Origin: Nostoc spongiaeforme FACHB-130
GTDB lineage: Bacteria; Cyanobacteriota; Cyanobacteriia; Cyanobacteriales; Nostocaceae
NCBI RefSeq assembly: GCF_014698475.1
Contig: NZ_JACJTB010000004.1
Coordinates: forward strand, 124,001-188,000
Length of the DNA: 64,000 nucleotides
Reading direction: 5' to 3'
Shown here: piece by piece, positions 45,236-54,977 of the stretch
How the letters are laid out: every line of letters begins with the position of its first letter
Position numbering within the stretch: the first letter of the stretch is position 1
The notes under the pieces: generated by a model
Told to the model about the DNA's origin: nothing
Databases searched by the model: none
The model's input: the letters and a program-made list of their open reading frames with translations, nothing else
Made by a program: the position numbers and the translations under genes

Positions 45236-46555
45236 ATGCTGGAATTATTAAGTTCGGGTTTGGTTTCTCTGTGGCTGGAAATGGCTGGGGTGGAAATTAA
45301 GCCTTCTGATGCTTTAGAAGCATTAGCTGGGCAAGCAAACCCTGGCTTGGTTCTGGCTGCTGATCCCAACCCTACCAGCGTAAATACCGTCCAGCAATAC
45401 TTACAAGGACTAGTTAAATCTAAGTTGGTTGCCCAAAATTTAGCCGAAAGTCAAGGAGTTTGGTTACAATCTGGGCCAATACTCATGGCTAATCATCAAG
45501 GTACAACACCATTACCGGCTGCTTCATTAACCAAGATTGCCACTTCCCTAGTTTCTTTAAAAACTTGGGGGCCAGACCATCAATTTGAAACTTTAATTGG
45601 GACTACCGGGCCTGTAGTCAATGGTGTAGTGCAAGGTGATTTGGTCATTGCTGGTGGTGGCGACCCGATGTTTGTGTGGGAAGAAGCGATCGCCTTGGGC
45701 AATACACTCAATAAAATGGGCATTAAGCAAGTAAAAGGGAACTTGCTAATTACAGGCAATTTTGCCATGAATTTCCAACGTCATCCCCTACTGGCTGGTC
45801 AGATGGTGAAGCAAGCCCTAAACCATAAAACTTGGACTCGTCCAGCCAATTACATCTACTCCATCATGCCCAAAGGCACACCCAAACCGGAAGTTGTGAT
45901 TACAGGTACTATCAAAGCTACCCCTCAAACACCCCAACAAACCTTGCTAGTGCGTCACAAATCTTTGCCCTTGCGCCAATTGCTGAAAGAAATGAACGTT
46001 TACAGCAATAACGAAATGGCAGAGATGCTGGCAGAATCAGTAGGCGGTGCAGGCGTAGTGCAATCAACAGCAGCTTATCTGGCGCGAGTACCTGAGTCAG
46101 AAATTCAATTAATTAATGGTTCTGGACTCGGCCCAGAAAATCGGATTTCTCCCAGGGCTGCTTGTGCGATGTTAATGGCAATTCAACAGCAAGCAGCAGC
46201 ACATAACCTGAATTTAGCAGATTTGTTTCCGATGTCTGGGTTTGATCATCGGGGAACATTACACAGCAGACACATGCCAGTCGGGACTGTGATGAAAACT
46301 GGTACACTCCGCGATGTGAGTGCATTAGCTGGTGTTATACCAACACGCGATCGCGGTTTGGTTTGGTTTGCTATCCTCAACCGTGGCCCCTTCGTCTCAA
46401 ATTACCGCATAGAACAAGATAAATTATTGCAAAGTCTGGTTAAAGAACTAGAAGTAGTTCCTGCAATTCCCACTGCTATTACTCCCCACTCACCCGCTAA
46501 TTCTTTGCCAGAACTAGGCGCTACTAGCCGCAACGAAATTTTGTATAGAGGTTAG
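45236..46555 (+). CDS. dacB: D-alanyl-D-alanine carboxypeptidase/endopeptidase, PBP4 type (peptidase S13)
   Basis: A 439-residue penicillin-binding protein with all three active-site motifs: SLTK (Ser97 nucleophile, Lys100), SNN (Ser257-Asn259) and KTG (Lys354). It trims or cleaves peptidoglycan peptide crosslinks in the periplasm. The N-terminus (MLELLSSGLVSLWLEMAGVEIK) is only weakly hydrophobic, so the export signal is not obvious; no better upstream start exists in frame. GGGGAG lies 7 bases before the ATG. It is a single gene, followed by a MITE-like element. Confidence 0.9.
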   Translation: MLELLSSGLVSLWLEMAGVEIKPSDALEALAGQANPGLVLAADPNPTSVNTVQQYLQGLVKSKLVAQNLAESQGVWLQSGPILMANHQGTTPLPAASLTKIATSLVSLKTWGPDHQFETLIGTTGPVVNGVVQGDLVIAGGGDPMFVWEEAIALGNTLNKMGIKQVKGNLLITGNFAMNFQRHPLLAGQMVKQALNHKTWTRPANYIYSIMPKGTPKPEVVITGTIKATPQTPQQTLLVRHKSLPLRQLLKEMNVYSNNEMAEMLAESVGGAGVVQSTAAYLARVPESEIQLINGSGLGPENRISPRAACAMLMAIQQQAAAHNLNLADLFPMSGFDHRGTLHSRHMPVGTVMKTGTLRDVSALAGVIPTRDRGLVWFAILNRGPFVSNYRIEQDKLLQSLVKELEVVPAIPTAITPHSPANSLPELGATSRNEILYRG

Positions 46556-46611
46556 TAAAGTAGGTTAAAGGTGACAGAATTAAAAGTATTTTGTTGTCTG
46601 TTAAGGTCTTA

Positions 46612-46794
46612 ACTATAAAACTCACATTTGATTTTTGAAATACTGGCGTGGCAAGACTAAAATAGTGCATTAGTGAAAAAGTGGTAAACATGGATTTATC
46701 TCAATTTCATCCAAAATCTATTGCAACATTTTAGTCATGTCACGCCACTACAAATACTGAGTTTTTTTCAAAAATCAAATCGGATTTTTATAGT
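46612..46794. mobile_element. MITE-like inverted-repeat element, copy 2 (183 bp)
   Basis: The left end ACTATAAAACTCACATTTGA matches the reverse complement of the right end, ACTATAAAAATCCGATTTGA, and both continue TTTTTGAAA. Inside, GGCGTGGCAAGACTAAAAT and ATTTTAGTCATGTCACGCC form a second pair of arms, so nearly the whole element can fold back. There is no coding capacity. Ends of the same family occur at 37709-37822 and 48668. Confidence 0.7.
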
Positions 46795-46831
46795 CCTGGA
46801 TAGATAGCAATTTTTTCTAACTCTACAGGCT

Positions 46832-48541
46832 TTATTGATTCTCATTACCAGCCCATGCCAGAATTTTCTTGCCATAAAGATATTTCTTATACCAATTTTC
46901 GTTATCATTAATTGCTTTCTTAAGAGCTTGGAATTTTTCTGGCTGATCTTTTACTTGGTCTTGCAACTGTAATGCTCTCCCAAGAACTGTCTCGATTGTC
47001 GCTTCCATCGGATCGTGTTTACCACTTGAGTACCCACCATCTTCTTTGAGTTCCTCCCACTTACCATGACCACCCTTCATCTGTGGCAAAGCATTAACTT
47101 GTTGGATGAGTCCATCTACATTTTTGCTTCCAAATTTACCATGAAGCTTGTCAACATCTTGGCCTACTCTGACAAGATCATTTTCCTGAGAACTGCCGCC
47201 AATTCTAATCTGTTGTAGTTGACTAGTAAAGTGAATAGTTACGTTTTGCTTGTTGAGATATTCAACAACATCTTTAGGAGTGTCTCTATAACCACCTGTT
47301 GCCTTAACACCCCCAGAAGCTATATAAGCATTAATATTTCCAACGACATTACCAATCTGAGTGGTCATATCGTTGATCATGCCATCGATCACACCCTTAA
47401 TGTCATTATCTCCATCTATGTGTGTGAGAGCATATATGGTTTCACCATCTGCGTTACTAGCAGACATAGCCAAGCCAGTGCAAGTTGCGGCTCCTGTTGT
47501 TACCAACCCATTGATTTTATCGAAGCTTTTTGTGACATGATAATAGCTTTGCGGCACGACTATATCGTTAGTCATATCTTGTTTAGCCTTATCAGTCAAA
47601 GAGCCTTCTGTTTTATCAGCAATTTCACAGTCTGCTTTAAATTGCTCTAGCGTTACTTGATTTCTATATTCGTTATAGTCATTATATCCTTTAAGTTTTG
47701 CCATCCTCTCAAGGGCTTGTTTGATTCCAATCTGCTTTCTTCCATATTTCTTTAAAGCTTCATTTGCAGCATCATCCTCAATTCTTTGAATTTGCTTTTC
47801 GGCTCTAACAATAGATACTATTTCTCTATCTTCTGATTTTTGGACTTTTCCTGAGCCAGTTTGCTGCACTACATGAGTCAATTCATGGGCGATTAATTCC
47901 TGTCCACCTCTACTTCCAGGATCATAAGTTCCCTGGCGAAAGAATATATCTTGTCCTGTTGTAAATGCTTTGGCTTGAATTGATTGGTTCATCTGGTCAG
48001 ACTGAGCATCTGTATGAATTTTCACGCTACTGAAATCAGCCCCAAATGCTTGTTCCATTGGTGTTTTGATAGTTTCTGCAAGCGGCTGTCCACTACCTTG
48101 CATTCTTTGGATGGAGGCTTCTAAATCTGGTGTTGCACTCTTTTCATCTATATTTGATAGCCGTTGTATGAAAGATTTTTTTCTTATTTCTTCTTCTGGT
48201 TGTGGTTGTGGCTGTATTGGTGGAGTTTCTGAAGAATTGATTCGCTGCACTACATCTTTTGCTAGTTCGTCAGCTTCTTGTTCATATTTATCCCCTGGTT
48301 CACCAATGCTAAGTTTCATCTGGACTCTTGGTGGTGGCGGTGGTTGATAGCCAGGTGGAAAAATTGGAATATTGGCAGGATGGTTAATAGGTGTTGTTTG
48401 TGATTTCGCTTGTAAATCTGCTGGTGTTTGTTCTACTTCTTCGGTTTGGGGTTGGATGACAAAGCGACGGGGTGCAAATTGATTTGCTGGTACATCATGA
48501 TTTGTAGATGATTGACCTTTACTGGGTTGTCGCTTATACAT
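46832..48541 (-). CDS. DUF4157 (eCIS cargo-type) protein with possible Cys/His toxin domain
   Basis: A 569-residue protein; the start at 48541 is supported by GGAGGAG 5 bases upstream. A disordered N-terminus (Pro/Gln-rich) precedes the segment KLSIGEPGDKYEQEADELAKDVVQRI and the DUF4157 domain (~150-232), with a metalloprotease-like HELTH (His219, His223). This domain marks proteins encoded with extracellular contractile injection systems. The C-terminal half has SYYHVTKSFDKINGLVTTGAATCTGLAMSASNADGETIYALTHID, where Cys354 and His374 are spaced much as in CheD/CNF-type glutamine deamidases. That reading is inference. No injection-system structural gene is in the window. Confidence 0.75.
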   Translation of the reverse strand: MYKRQPSKGQSSTNHDVPANQFAPRRFVIQPQTEEVEQTPADLQAKSQTTPINHPANIPIFPPGYQPPPPPRVQMKLSIGEPGDKYEQEADELAKDVVQRINSSETPPIQPQPQPEEEIRKKSFIQRLSNIDEKSATPDLEASIQRMQGSGQPLAETIKTPMEQAFGADFSSVKIHTDAQSDQMNQSIQAKAFTTGQDIFFRQGTYDPGSRGGQELIAHELTHVVQQTGSGKVQKSEDREIVSIVRAEKQIQRIEDDAANEALKKYGRKQIGIKQALERMAKLKGYNDYNEYRNQVTLEQFKADCEIADKTEGSLTDKAKQDMTNDIVVPQSYYHVTKSFDKINGLVTTGAATCTGLAMSASNADGETIYALTHIDGDNDIKGVIDGMINDMTTQIGNVVGNINAYIASGGVKATGGYRDTPKDVVEYLNKQNVTIHFTSQLQQIRIGGSSQENDLVRVGQDVDKLHGKFGSKNVDGLIQQVNALPQMKGGHGKWEELKEDGGYSSGKHDPMEATIETVLGRALQLQDQVKDQPEKFQALKKAINDNENWYKKYLYGKKILAWAGNENQ

Positions 48542-48847
48542 TTTTCTCCTCCAGATATTTTTTGCCAACGCAAAATCTACCGTGTTTTTGCGGCAGAAGG
48601 TTTGTCAAAATTTGGCACTATCTTACTGAAGAAAAATTGCGATCGCCAAAATCGATACTATTGTTTATATAGGAATTTGATTTGATTTCCGAATTTAATT
48701 GTGTGGGCAGGAAGTTGGAGGAAAAATAACGATGTCTTCTCTCGGAAATTGGATAATTTATTTTCTGGAAGTCAATTAATTTTGTTATCTATGACAAATA
48801 ATATATCAACGCAGATACAAAATCAGGGGCAATATATACTTTAACAA
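48542..48847. other. Intergenic with one MITE-type end
   Basis: 306 bp between tRNA-Leu and the DUF4157 gene. It holds a single repeat end at 48668; the remainder is AT-rich with no gene seen. Confidence 0.5.
48668..48710. repeat. Solitary end of the MITE-like family
   Basis: TATAGGAATTTGATTTGATT followed by TCCGAATTTAATTGTGTGGG matches the left end of the element at 37709 over ~40 bp. No matching right end is found in the following 130 bp, so this is a remnant or a deleted copy. Confidence 0.6.
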
Positions 48848-48931
48848 TGGGCAGGAGGAGAATCGAACTCCTATGACCGCAAGGTCGCCACATTTTGAGT
48901 GTGGTGCGTCTACCAGTTTCGCCACCCGCCC
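48848..48931 (-). tRNA. trnL-CAA: tRNA-Leu (anticodon CAA)
   Basis: Read on the minus strand it folds as a class II tRNA. The acceptor arms are GGGCGGG and CCTGCCC, the D-loop contains AACTGGTAGAC, and the anticodon stem CCACA/TGTGG encloses the loop CTCAAAA with anticodon CAA. A long variable arm GACC-TTGC-GGTC and the T-loop GTTCGATTC follow. The CCA end is not encoded. The long variable arm and the anticodon agree on leucine. Confidence 0.95.
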
Positions 48932-48991
48932 TTGGGTGTAACTTTCCTAATATAGCATATCTATTAACTGCTCTGCAAGTAATTTTGCGGG

Positions 48992-50092
48992 TTAGTGTTT
49001 GAAAGTCACTAAACTAGGGTCAATATCTTGTATTGATGTGCAGCCACTCAGAGCCATTGCTACACTTAATTCATCTTGTAGTAGGGAAATGATATGGGAT
49101 ACGCCAACTTGTCCTGCTACGGCTAATCCCCAGAGTACGGGGCGACCGATAAGAACCGCTTTTGCACCTAAAGCCAAGGCTTTGAGAATGTCTGTACCAC
49201 GACGAATCCCACCATCTACTAGCACTTCGGCTTGATTATCCACAGCAGCAACTATTTCAGCCAGTGCATCTAAAGCGGCGATCGCACCATCGAGTTGTCT
49301 GCCACCATGATTAGAAACTACAATTGCTTTGGCTCCATACTCAACTGCTCGCACCGCATCATCAGCGCGTAAAATCCCTTTGAGTACCAAAGGTAGTGGC
49401 GATAAAGACTGCAACCATTCCAAGTCACGCCAAGTTACAGCCGGGTTTAATTGCTGGGCAAAATAAGTAAATAATCCAGATTCTGCTGATTCTTGGGGAA
49501 TATTTAACCCGGAAATATTGGTAATGTTCGCTAATTGCAATCCAGGGGGTAAGCTAAAGGTGTTCCGCACATCTCGCTCTCGTCGTCCCAACATTGGTGC
49601 ATCCACAGTTACACACAGGGCTTGATAACCTGCGGCGTAAGCTCTTTCTACTAAATTCCGCGTTAAGCCTCGGTCTTTGTGGATATACAGTTGGAACCAT
49701 TGCAAGGCATTATGTTTGTAACCTACCGCAGCAATTTCTTCTAGGCTTTTGGTAGCCATTGTACTCAAGACCATACCTACACCTGCGGTAGCTGCGGCTA
49801 AGGTTGTGGCTAGTTCTCCCTGGGTGTGGGCTAGACACTGAAACGCCATCGGTGCAATTAATAAGGGTATTTGTAAAGGCTGTCCTAAAATAGAGGTGCT
49901 TAAATTGCGATCGCTCACATCTACCAACATCCGCGGACGCAATTTTATCCGTTCAAAAGCAGCGCGGTTATCTCGTAATGTAATTTCATCCCAAGCACCA
50001 CTACTGTAATAATCAAAAGCCATCTGTGAGAGATGCTGTTTGGCTAACTGTTCATATTCCCAGAGGTTAATGGGTAAAGAGACATCTGTCAT
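48992..50092 (-). CDS. FMN-dependent alpha-hydroxy-acid oxidase (lactate/glycolate oxidase type)
   Basis: A 366-residue TIM-barrel flavoenzyme with the family active site SNHGGRQLD (260-268; catalytic His262, substrate-binding Arg265). Other markers are the N-terminal YYSSGAWDEITLRDN, the FMN-binding LLIAPMAFQCLAH, and LVDGGIRRGTDILKALALGAKAVLIGRP. Nostoc-type enzymes of this group have been shown to act mainly as L-lactate oxidases rather than glycolate oxidases; which applies here cannot be told from the sequence. It would make H2O2 and pyruvate or glyoxylate in the cytoplasm. It is followed on the same strand by tRNA-Leu. Confidence 0.92.
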   Translation of the reverse strand: MTDVSLPINLWEYEQLAKQHLSQMAFDYYSSGAWDEITLRDNRAAFERIKLRPRMLVDVSDRNLSTSILGQPLQIPLLIAPMAFQCLAHTQGELATTLAAATAGVGMVLSTMATKSLEEIAAVGYKHNALQWFQLYIHKDRGLTRNLVERAYAAGYQALCVTVDAPMLGRRERDVRNTFSLPPGLQLANITNISGLNIPQESAESGLFTYFAQQLNPAVTWRDLEWLQSLSPLPLVLKGILRADDAVRAVEYGAKAIVVSNHGGRQLDGAIAALDALAEIVAAVDNQAEVLVDGGIRRGTDILKALALGAKAVLIGRPVLWGLAVAGQVGVSHIISLLQDELSVAMALSGCTSIQDIDPSLVTFKH

Positions 50093-50401
50093 GATGGGGA
50101 AAAATCAAGGGTTTGGGAGAGGGTGTTTGAAAAAGGTGTAAGGGTGTGAGGGTGTTTGAGAAGGGTGTGAGGGTGTGAGGGTGTACTTCTCTGCGAGACG
50201 CTCCGCGAACGGCTGCGCTCAGTAACCGGGGGGTTTAGGTGAGCAAAACCCATACACCCATACACCCAGCCTCAACAGACAATCTTTGTAAACCCAACCC
50301 ATACACCCATACACCCAGCCTCAACAGACAATCTTGGTGCGCCTTACCCATCCCTACACCCATTCTTGACAGACCAACTTTGTATGTAAATCCTGGATTA
50401 A
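50093..50401. other. Intergenic packed with simple repeats
   Basis: The left part is a GGGTGTGAGGGTGT series (50119-50185), then a GAGACGCTCCGCGAACG-type dispersed repeat (50197-50214), then the 49-bp-period repeat listed separately. No gene seen. Confidence 0.7.
50247..50335. repeat. Tandem 40-bp repeat, period 49
   Basis: Bases 50247-50286 and 50296-50335 are identical (AACCCATACACCCATACACC through to AATCTT). A third, degenerate copy (CCCATCCCTACACCCATTCT) follows at ~50347. There are only two full copies and no spacer of CRISPR length. Confidence 0.85.
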
Positions 50402-50707
50402 TTACTTACCGCCGTAGAAAAAGGCGATTTCTTTTTCTTTCAGGGGTGCAAAACCCGCGTCGATGAGTTTTTGGTCAAGTTCTGCTTGGGGGATATGTTT
50501 TGCACCGATTCTCACAATCCGCGATCGCATGGTATTAGAAACGCCACTACGCTGTCTATTTGCTTCTAAGGCCATGACTTGATGATAAAGGTCTAGCTTG
50601 GCACTAGGAATGGGACTTCCATCAAAATCTATCCCTTTAGCGATCGCTTGGTCAATGGCATCTGCACCCTTGGTTGTGGAATTTACTTGATTTGTTTCAG
50701 CAGTCAT
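50402..50707 (-). CDS. Conserved-looking hypothetical protein
   Basis: A 101-residue soluble protein without a recognised family. It starts with a polar segment (MTAETNQVNSTTKGADAIDQAIAKG). A compact helical part follows (SPIPSAKLDLYHQVMALEANRQRSGVSNTMRSRIVRIGAK), and it ends PQAELDQKLIDAGFAPLKEKEIAFFYGGK. The well-formed second half and normal codon use suggest a real gene. Nothing in it indicates a function. It lies between repeat-rich spacers, on the same strand as the S23-type gene upstream. Confidence 0.65.
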   Translation of the reverse strand: MTAETNQVNSTTKGADAIDQAIAKGIDFDGSPIPSAKLDLYHQVMALEANRQRSGVSNTMRSRIVRIGAKHIPQAELDQKLIDAGFAPLKEKEIAFFYGGK

Positions 50708-50804
50708 GGCTATTTGCTCTTTCTTTGCTCTGGGTAGATTTTACCAGGACTGATGCACAAAGGGGGAGTGTGGGGAGTGTGGGAGGTGTGGGGAGTGTGG
50801 GAAT

Positions 50805-51197
50805 TTAGTCAAGTAACCAATCATCTGCATGGGTAATCATCTTGACTAACCCACTAAGGACTTGATTGTAAGGAGCGTAGAGTTCTCTTCCTTGTTCAAC
50901 GGTAAGATATTGACATTTCACAGCAAACTTTAACCAAACTTGAGTTTCTGCTGCCTCTGCTTCACAATCATTGAGTTTAGAGACAAAAGCGGCTTTATAT
51001 CGCCGTTTTCTCCAAGCCTCTGCCATATTTGCACAGACAGAGCGAAAGGAGCGACGAATTTGGTCAGTTAATGAATATTTTTCTTCAACTGGAAACTTTT
51101 TAGAATATTCAAAAATTTGCATTGCTGTCTCAAATGCTAATTGATAAATGGCTAAATCCTCATGATTTCTAAAATACTTTTTCCCTTTTTCTTCCAT
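50805..51197 (-). CDS. Four-helix bundle protein (S23/TIGR02436 type)
   Basis: A 130-residue helical protein with the family pattern: NHEDLAIYQLAFETAMQIFEYSKKFP, then EEKYSLTDQIRRSFRSVCANMAEAWRK, then the last helices. Proteins of this type were first found encoded in 23S rRNA intervening sequences, but many occur as single chromosomal genes, often near repeats or diversity-generating elements. Function is unknown; nucleic-acid binding is suspected because of the basic surface (RRSFRS, WRKRRYK). It is flanked on its 5' side by a long CACACCCCC simple repeat. Confidence 0.8.
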   Translation of the reverse strand: MEEKGKKYFRNHEDLAIYQLAFETAMQIFEYSKKFPVEEKYSLTDQIRRSFRSVCANMAEAWRKRRYKAAFVSKLNDCEAEAAETQVWLKFAVKCQYLTVEQGRELYAPYNQVLSGLVKMITHADDWLLD

Positions 51198-51229
51198 CTT
51201 CTTTAATTTCGACTGCTCCTTTCTTCATC

Positions 51230-51367
51230 TTCCCACACCCCCCACACTCCCCTCTCTCCCCACCCTCTCCACACCCCCCACACCCCCCACACCTCCCACA
51301 CTCCCCACACCTCCCACACTCCCCACACCCCCCACACCCCCCACACCTCCCACACCCCCCACACTCA
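51230..51367. repeat. CACACCCCCCACACTCCC low-complexity repeat
   Basis: About 138 bp of pyrimidine-rich sequence made of degenerate CCCACACC/CCCACACT units, 7-9 bp each, with almost no G. Its complement echoes the GGGAGTGTGGG run at 50764-50801, so the S23-type gene is bracketed by inverted simple repeats. Confidence 0.9.
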
Positions 51368-51454
51368 CCAAACTGAGCAAGTCCTGATCGACCCTTGGCA
51401 TTTTGGGAAATTTTGGATTAACCTCGAACCATTGGTATAGGAATAGGTGAGGCT

Positions 51455-51826
51455 ATGTCTGAGGCTCACATCTCTCAAAACAACGATCGCACTCTCGAAA
51501 AAGCACTAACTAACAGGATTATTGACGACTATTTTGATAATTCTGAAAGTTGGCTGAGAGCGATTTTGCGTATGTGTATATTCTCTTTAGCTCACTTGAA
51601 TAAAAAACCAGTATTTATTGTGGAATGCCCCAATCAAGCTGTAGCTAAACGTTTAAGTCGCAAAACTTACCCTTTTCGGGGATTAGTATACTATTTAACT
51701 GATAATTTGTACAGTGGCGATCGCACTTTGTTTTGTTATCAGGATACCAAGCACGGTACTTGGCATTGTTTTGATACTAGTACCAATTCCTGGAGAAATT
51801 TGAATAACTTGCGATCGCGCAATTGA
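51455..51826 (+). CDS. Hypothetical protein
   Basis: A 123-residue protein of unknown function. It begins polar (MSEAHISQNNDRTLEKALTNRIIDDYFDNSESW), continues with a hydrophobic helix (LRAILRMCIFSLAHLN) and strands (PVFIVECPNQAVAKRLSRK, GLVYYLTDNLYSG), and ends Trp/Asn-rich (HGTWHCFDTSTNSWRNLNN). GGTGAGG lies just before the ATG. No motif allows a function to be named. It converges on the ppc gene. Confidence 0.6.
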   Translation: MSEAHISQNNDRTLEKALTNRIIDDYFDNSESWLRAILRMCIFSLAHLNKKPVFIVECPNQAVAKRLSRKTYPFRGLVYYLTDNLYSGDRTLFCYQDTKHGTWHCFDTSTNSWRNLNNLRSRN

Positions 51827-51923
51827 AGTCTGAAGTCTTCTACCTTGTCTACCTTGTCCCCTTTCCCTAGTCAATGGTCACTAGAGAACGAATGACCATT
51901 GACAAAGGACTCCCCAAACCAAA

Positions 51924-54900
51924 TCAGCCTGTATTTCGCATTCCCGCAGCAATACCATTAATGGTTAGCAGTGCGCCCCGGAGTAATTCGCCTTTGCTGT
52001 AACGGGAGTGAATCACACCAGAGGTAGCTGTAGTATTTTTGGCTTGGCGCAGGCGCTTGAGTAATGAAACCTGGATGAACCCTAGCGGTACAATTGTTCC
52101 GTTACGTAATTGTACTGAACGCTGCAATACCGGATCACCATCTAGCAGTCGAGTGTGACCAGTAATTTTCAGGACGAAATCTTTTGTGAGATAGTATTCA
52201 CTAGCAATTTGTTCAAAGACTACCTCGAAGCGTTCTTTGTCTTCTGGGTTGGATAATTCCTGGACGTAGTGTCGCGCCATTTGGATATCGACTTTCGCCA
52301 GTGTCATTTCCGCTTTAGAAATCACCATTTTGAAGAACGGCCACTTCATATAAAAGTAGCGGAGTAATTTCAGGTGTTCTTCTGGTTCTTCATTCAAAAA
52401 TTCTTGCAAAGCTGTTCCGACACCATACCAGGAAGGTAGTAAAACTCTGGTTTGTGTCCAGCTAAATACCCAAGGAATCGCCCGTAAACTGCTTAAATCT
52501 TTCTTTCCTGAAGGACGACGTGCGGGGCGAGAACTGATTTGCAGTTGGCTAATTTCTTCAATGGGGGTGACTTGGTTGAAAAAGTCGATGAAATCTGGTT
52601 GTTCGTAGATTAAAGCACGATAATGTTGCCGCGATCGCGCTGCTAGTTCTTCCATAATTTCGTTCCAAGGTTCGATATCATCAAACCCTGTCCGCAGCAA
52701 ACTAGCTTGAATTACCGCAGTGGTGACGGTTTCTAAGTTATATAACGCCAAGTCCACCAATGAATATTTAGAAGCTAAGACTTCGCCTTGTTCGGTAATT
52801 TTAATTCGCCCGTTAATACTGTGGCCTGGCTGTGCTAAAATCGCCTCGTAAGCAGGGCCGCCACCTCTTCCCACAGAACCGCCGCGACCGTGGAAAATTC
52901 TTAAATCAACACCATATTCTTCGGCAATTTTCTGCAATGATTTTTGGGCTTTGTGAATTTCCCAGTTGCTACTTAAGAAGCCAGAGTCTTTATTACTGTC
53001 GGAATATCCCAACATGACCTCTTGTAGGTCGGGCGTAATTGTGGAATGGGGATTTGCTTCAGCGTCAGAAAGTCTTTGCTGAATATTTTCGTAGCCGCCA
53101 GCCAACAAAGCCCGATACGAGGGAAGTTCAAACAGCTGACGCATAATGCTGCGGGAACGCTGCAAGTCTTCTACAGTTTCAAATAACGGTACAACTTGAA
53201 TTGTGCCAACGGCAATAGCTGGGTCAAATAATCTTGCTTCTTTGGCTAAAAGTAAAACTTCTAGTACGTCGCTGACTTGACGGCACATACTAATAATGTA
53301 AGTTTGGCAGATGTTGACACCAAACTCTTGTTGCAGCGATCGCAAAATTCGGAAGGTTTCAATGATATCGTTGGTTTTCTCGGAAAATGGCAATTCCGCC
53401 GGAATTAACGGACGACGAGTTTGCAATTCCGAAGTTAACCAAGCTACGCGCTGTTCTTCTGTGAGGTCGTTGTATGCTTGGGGTAAAACTTGCAGATACT
53501 CCAAAATTTCATTTAGCGCATCCGAATGGCGGGTTGATTCTTGGCGGATATCTAACTGTGTCAAGTTAAAGTCAAAGATTTCTACTTGACAAATCAAATT
53601 ATCTAATTCTCGACAACTCAAGCCAGTTTCGCTCAAATTGCGTTGAATTAGCCGCAATTCTGCCAAGAAATCTGCTCCAGAACGATACATTGGTGCATCT
53701 TCGTTGCTGGGAGTTTCGCGCTTATATAATGCTAAATTGCGATCGCGGGTATTTTCTAACCGTCTCAGGACATAAGACAACTTCAACCGATAAGGTTCTT
53801 GGCGATAACGCAACGCCAGGGCATCATATATATCACTTAACTGGGACTGGTCTAATTCCAGCGATTCAAGTAAATCTGGTAAAACATCACTCCAGTGCAT
53901 CGAGATGCTTAATAATTCAATTAGCTTTTTGACTGACTGAATATAACGTTCCAGCACCATTTTGCGCTGATAGCAAGCTGTCTTCCAGGTAATTTCCGGT
54001 GTAACTGAGGGGTTCCCATCTCTATCGGAACCTACCCAAGAACCAAAGGAACAAAAGTTTTTCCGGGGCGGTTCTAACCAATCAAAGGTTTTACCCAAAG
54101 CATACTTAAACCGTTTATGCAGTTGGGGAATACCATCAAATAAGACTTCTTGGAAGTAGTGCAGGGCGTAATCTACTTCATCTAAGACTGTGGGTTTAAA
54201 CTGGTGGAGTTCATCGGTACGCCACCAGAGGCGAATTTCTTCTAGTAGCTTTTCGCGTAACTCCCCTGACTCCCAAGGATATGCACCAGCCCGATTTTCG
54301 ATTGCGTCGATTTGTTGCAGTAGATTCACTACTTGTCTTTGTTTATCGCGGATGGTGTGACGCACAATTTCTGTGGGGTGGGCGGTGAACACCAAGCGCA
54401 CATCTAACTGGGAAATTAAACGCTGAATTTGTTGGGGCGGGACATTCAAATCATACAAATAAGGAAACAGTGTTGCAAAAGTACCTTTTTGTTTATTTTG
54501 CATTTTGCCCACCCAGCTTTTAGCCAACAAGTCTGAACCTATACCTTTGTTGACAAAGGCATCATCTTCAGTATTGTTGGAGGAATAAGTACTCTCTGAC
54601 ATAGTGTCAGAACTAGTGGTAATTTGCTCATCTATTTCGGAGTAGCGGGTGAGTTGCTGCTTCTGCTCATATTCTTGCTCAATAATGTTAATTAGCTGAA
54701 AATAAAGCGCAAAAGCCCGTGCTGCCCGAATGGCTTCATTAATATTCAGTTGTTCAATCAATTTGACGGCGGAGGATGCTTGGTCGTTGGTGGCTTGTCC
54801 TTCCGGCGAACATAAATCTCGCAACTGTCGCAACAAATCTACCATTTTCTGGCCGCATTCTTGCCGCAAGACGTTCTCCCATAACTCTTCGACGATTTGG

Positions 54901-54977
54901 AGACGACGACGTAAAAATAATTCTGACGCAGGGTAATAATTCGCAGCGTGGGACACAGAGTATAAAAGCGAACTCAT
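51924..54977 (-). CDS. ppc: Phosphoenolpyruvate carboxylase
   Basis: A 1017-residue enzyme that fixes bicarbonate onto PEP to form oxaloacetate, feeding the TCA branch in cyanobacteria. Family motifs are present: [13 protein letters not shown] (about residue 200, catalytic His), [16 protein letters not shown] (~660), [14 protein letters not shown] (~700, the mobile loop with essential Arg residues) and the C-terminal [10 protein letters not shown]. Length fits cyanobacterial PEPC. There is an acidic/Ser-rich insert ([17 protein letters not shown], ~123-140) that is probably disordered. The plant-type N-terminal phosphorylation Ser motif is not seen. It is transcribed alone. Confidence 0.97.
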   Translation of the reverse strand: MSSLLYSVSHAANYYPASELFLRRRLQIVEELWENVLRQECGQKMVDLLRQLRDLCSPEGQATNDQASSAVKLIEQLNINEAIRAARAFALYFQLINIIEQEYEQKQQLTRYSEIDEQITTSSDTMSESTYSSNNTEDDAFVNKGIGSDLLAKSWVGKMQNKQKGTFATLFPYLYDLNVPPQQIQRLISQLDVRLVFTAHPTEIVRHTIRDKQRQVVNLLQQIDAIENRAGAYPWESGELREKLLEEIRLWWRTDELHQFKPTVLDEVDYALHYFQEVLFDGIPQLHKRFKYALGKTFDWLEPPRKNFCSFGSWVGSDRDGNPSVTPEITWKTACYQRKMVLERYIQSVKKLIELLSISMHWSDVLPDLLESLELDQSQLSDIYDALALRYRQEPYRLKLSYVLRRLENTRDRNLALYKRETPSNEDAPMYRSGADFLAELRLIQRNLSETGLSCRELDNLICQVEIFDFNLTQLDIRQESTRHSDALNEILEYLQVLPQAYNDLTEEQRVAWLTSELQTRRPLIPAELPFSEKTNDIIETFRILRSLQQEFGVNICQTYIISMCRQVSDVLEVLLLAKEARLFDPAIAVGTIQVVPLFETVEDLQRSRSIMRQLFELPSYRALLAGGYENIQQRLSDAEANPHSTITPDLQEVMLGYSDSNKDSGFLSSNWEIHKAQKSLQKIAEEYGVDLRIFHGRGGSVGRGGGPAYEAILAQPGHSINGRIKITEQGEVLASKYSLVDLALYNLETVTTAVIQASLLRTGFDDIEPWNEIMEELAARSRQHYRALIYEQPDFIDFFNQVTPIEEISQLQISSRPARRPSGKKDLSSLRAIPWVFSWTQTRVLLPSWYGVGTALQEFLNEEPEEHLKLLRYFYMKWPFFKMVISKAEMTLAKVDIQMARHYVQELSNPEDKERFEVVFEQIASEYYLTKDFVLKITGHTRLLDGDPVLQRSVQLRNGTIVPLGFIQVSLLKRLRQAKNTTATSGVIHSRYSKGELLRGALLTINGIAAGMRNTG

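Noticed and set aside
50247-50335. CRISPR-like array
   Set aside because: Only two full 40-bp copies with 9-bp spacing and no variable spacers of normal length; no cas genes nearby.
51230-51367. CRISPR or coding Pro-rich sequence
   Set aside because: Degenerate CACACCCCC units without fixed repeat or spacer; simple low-complexity DNA.
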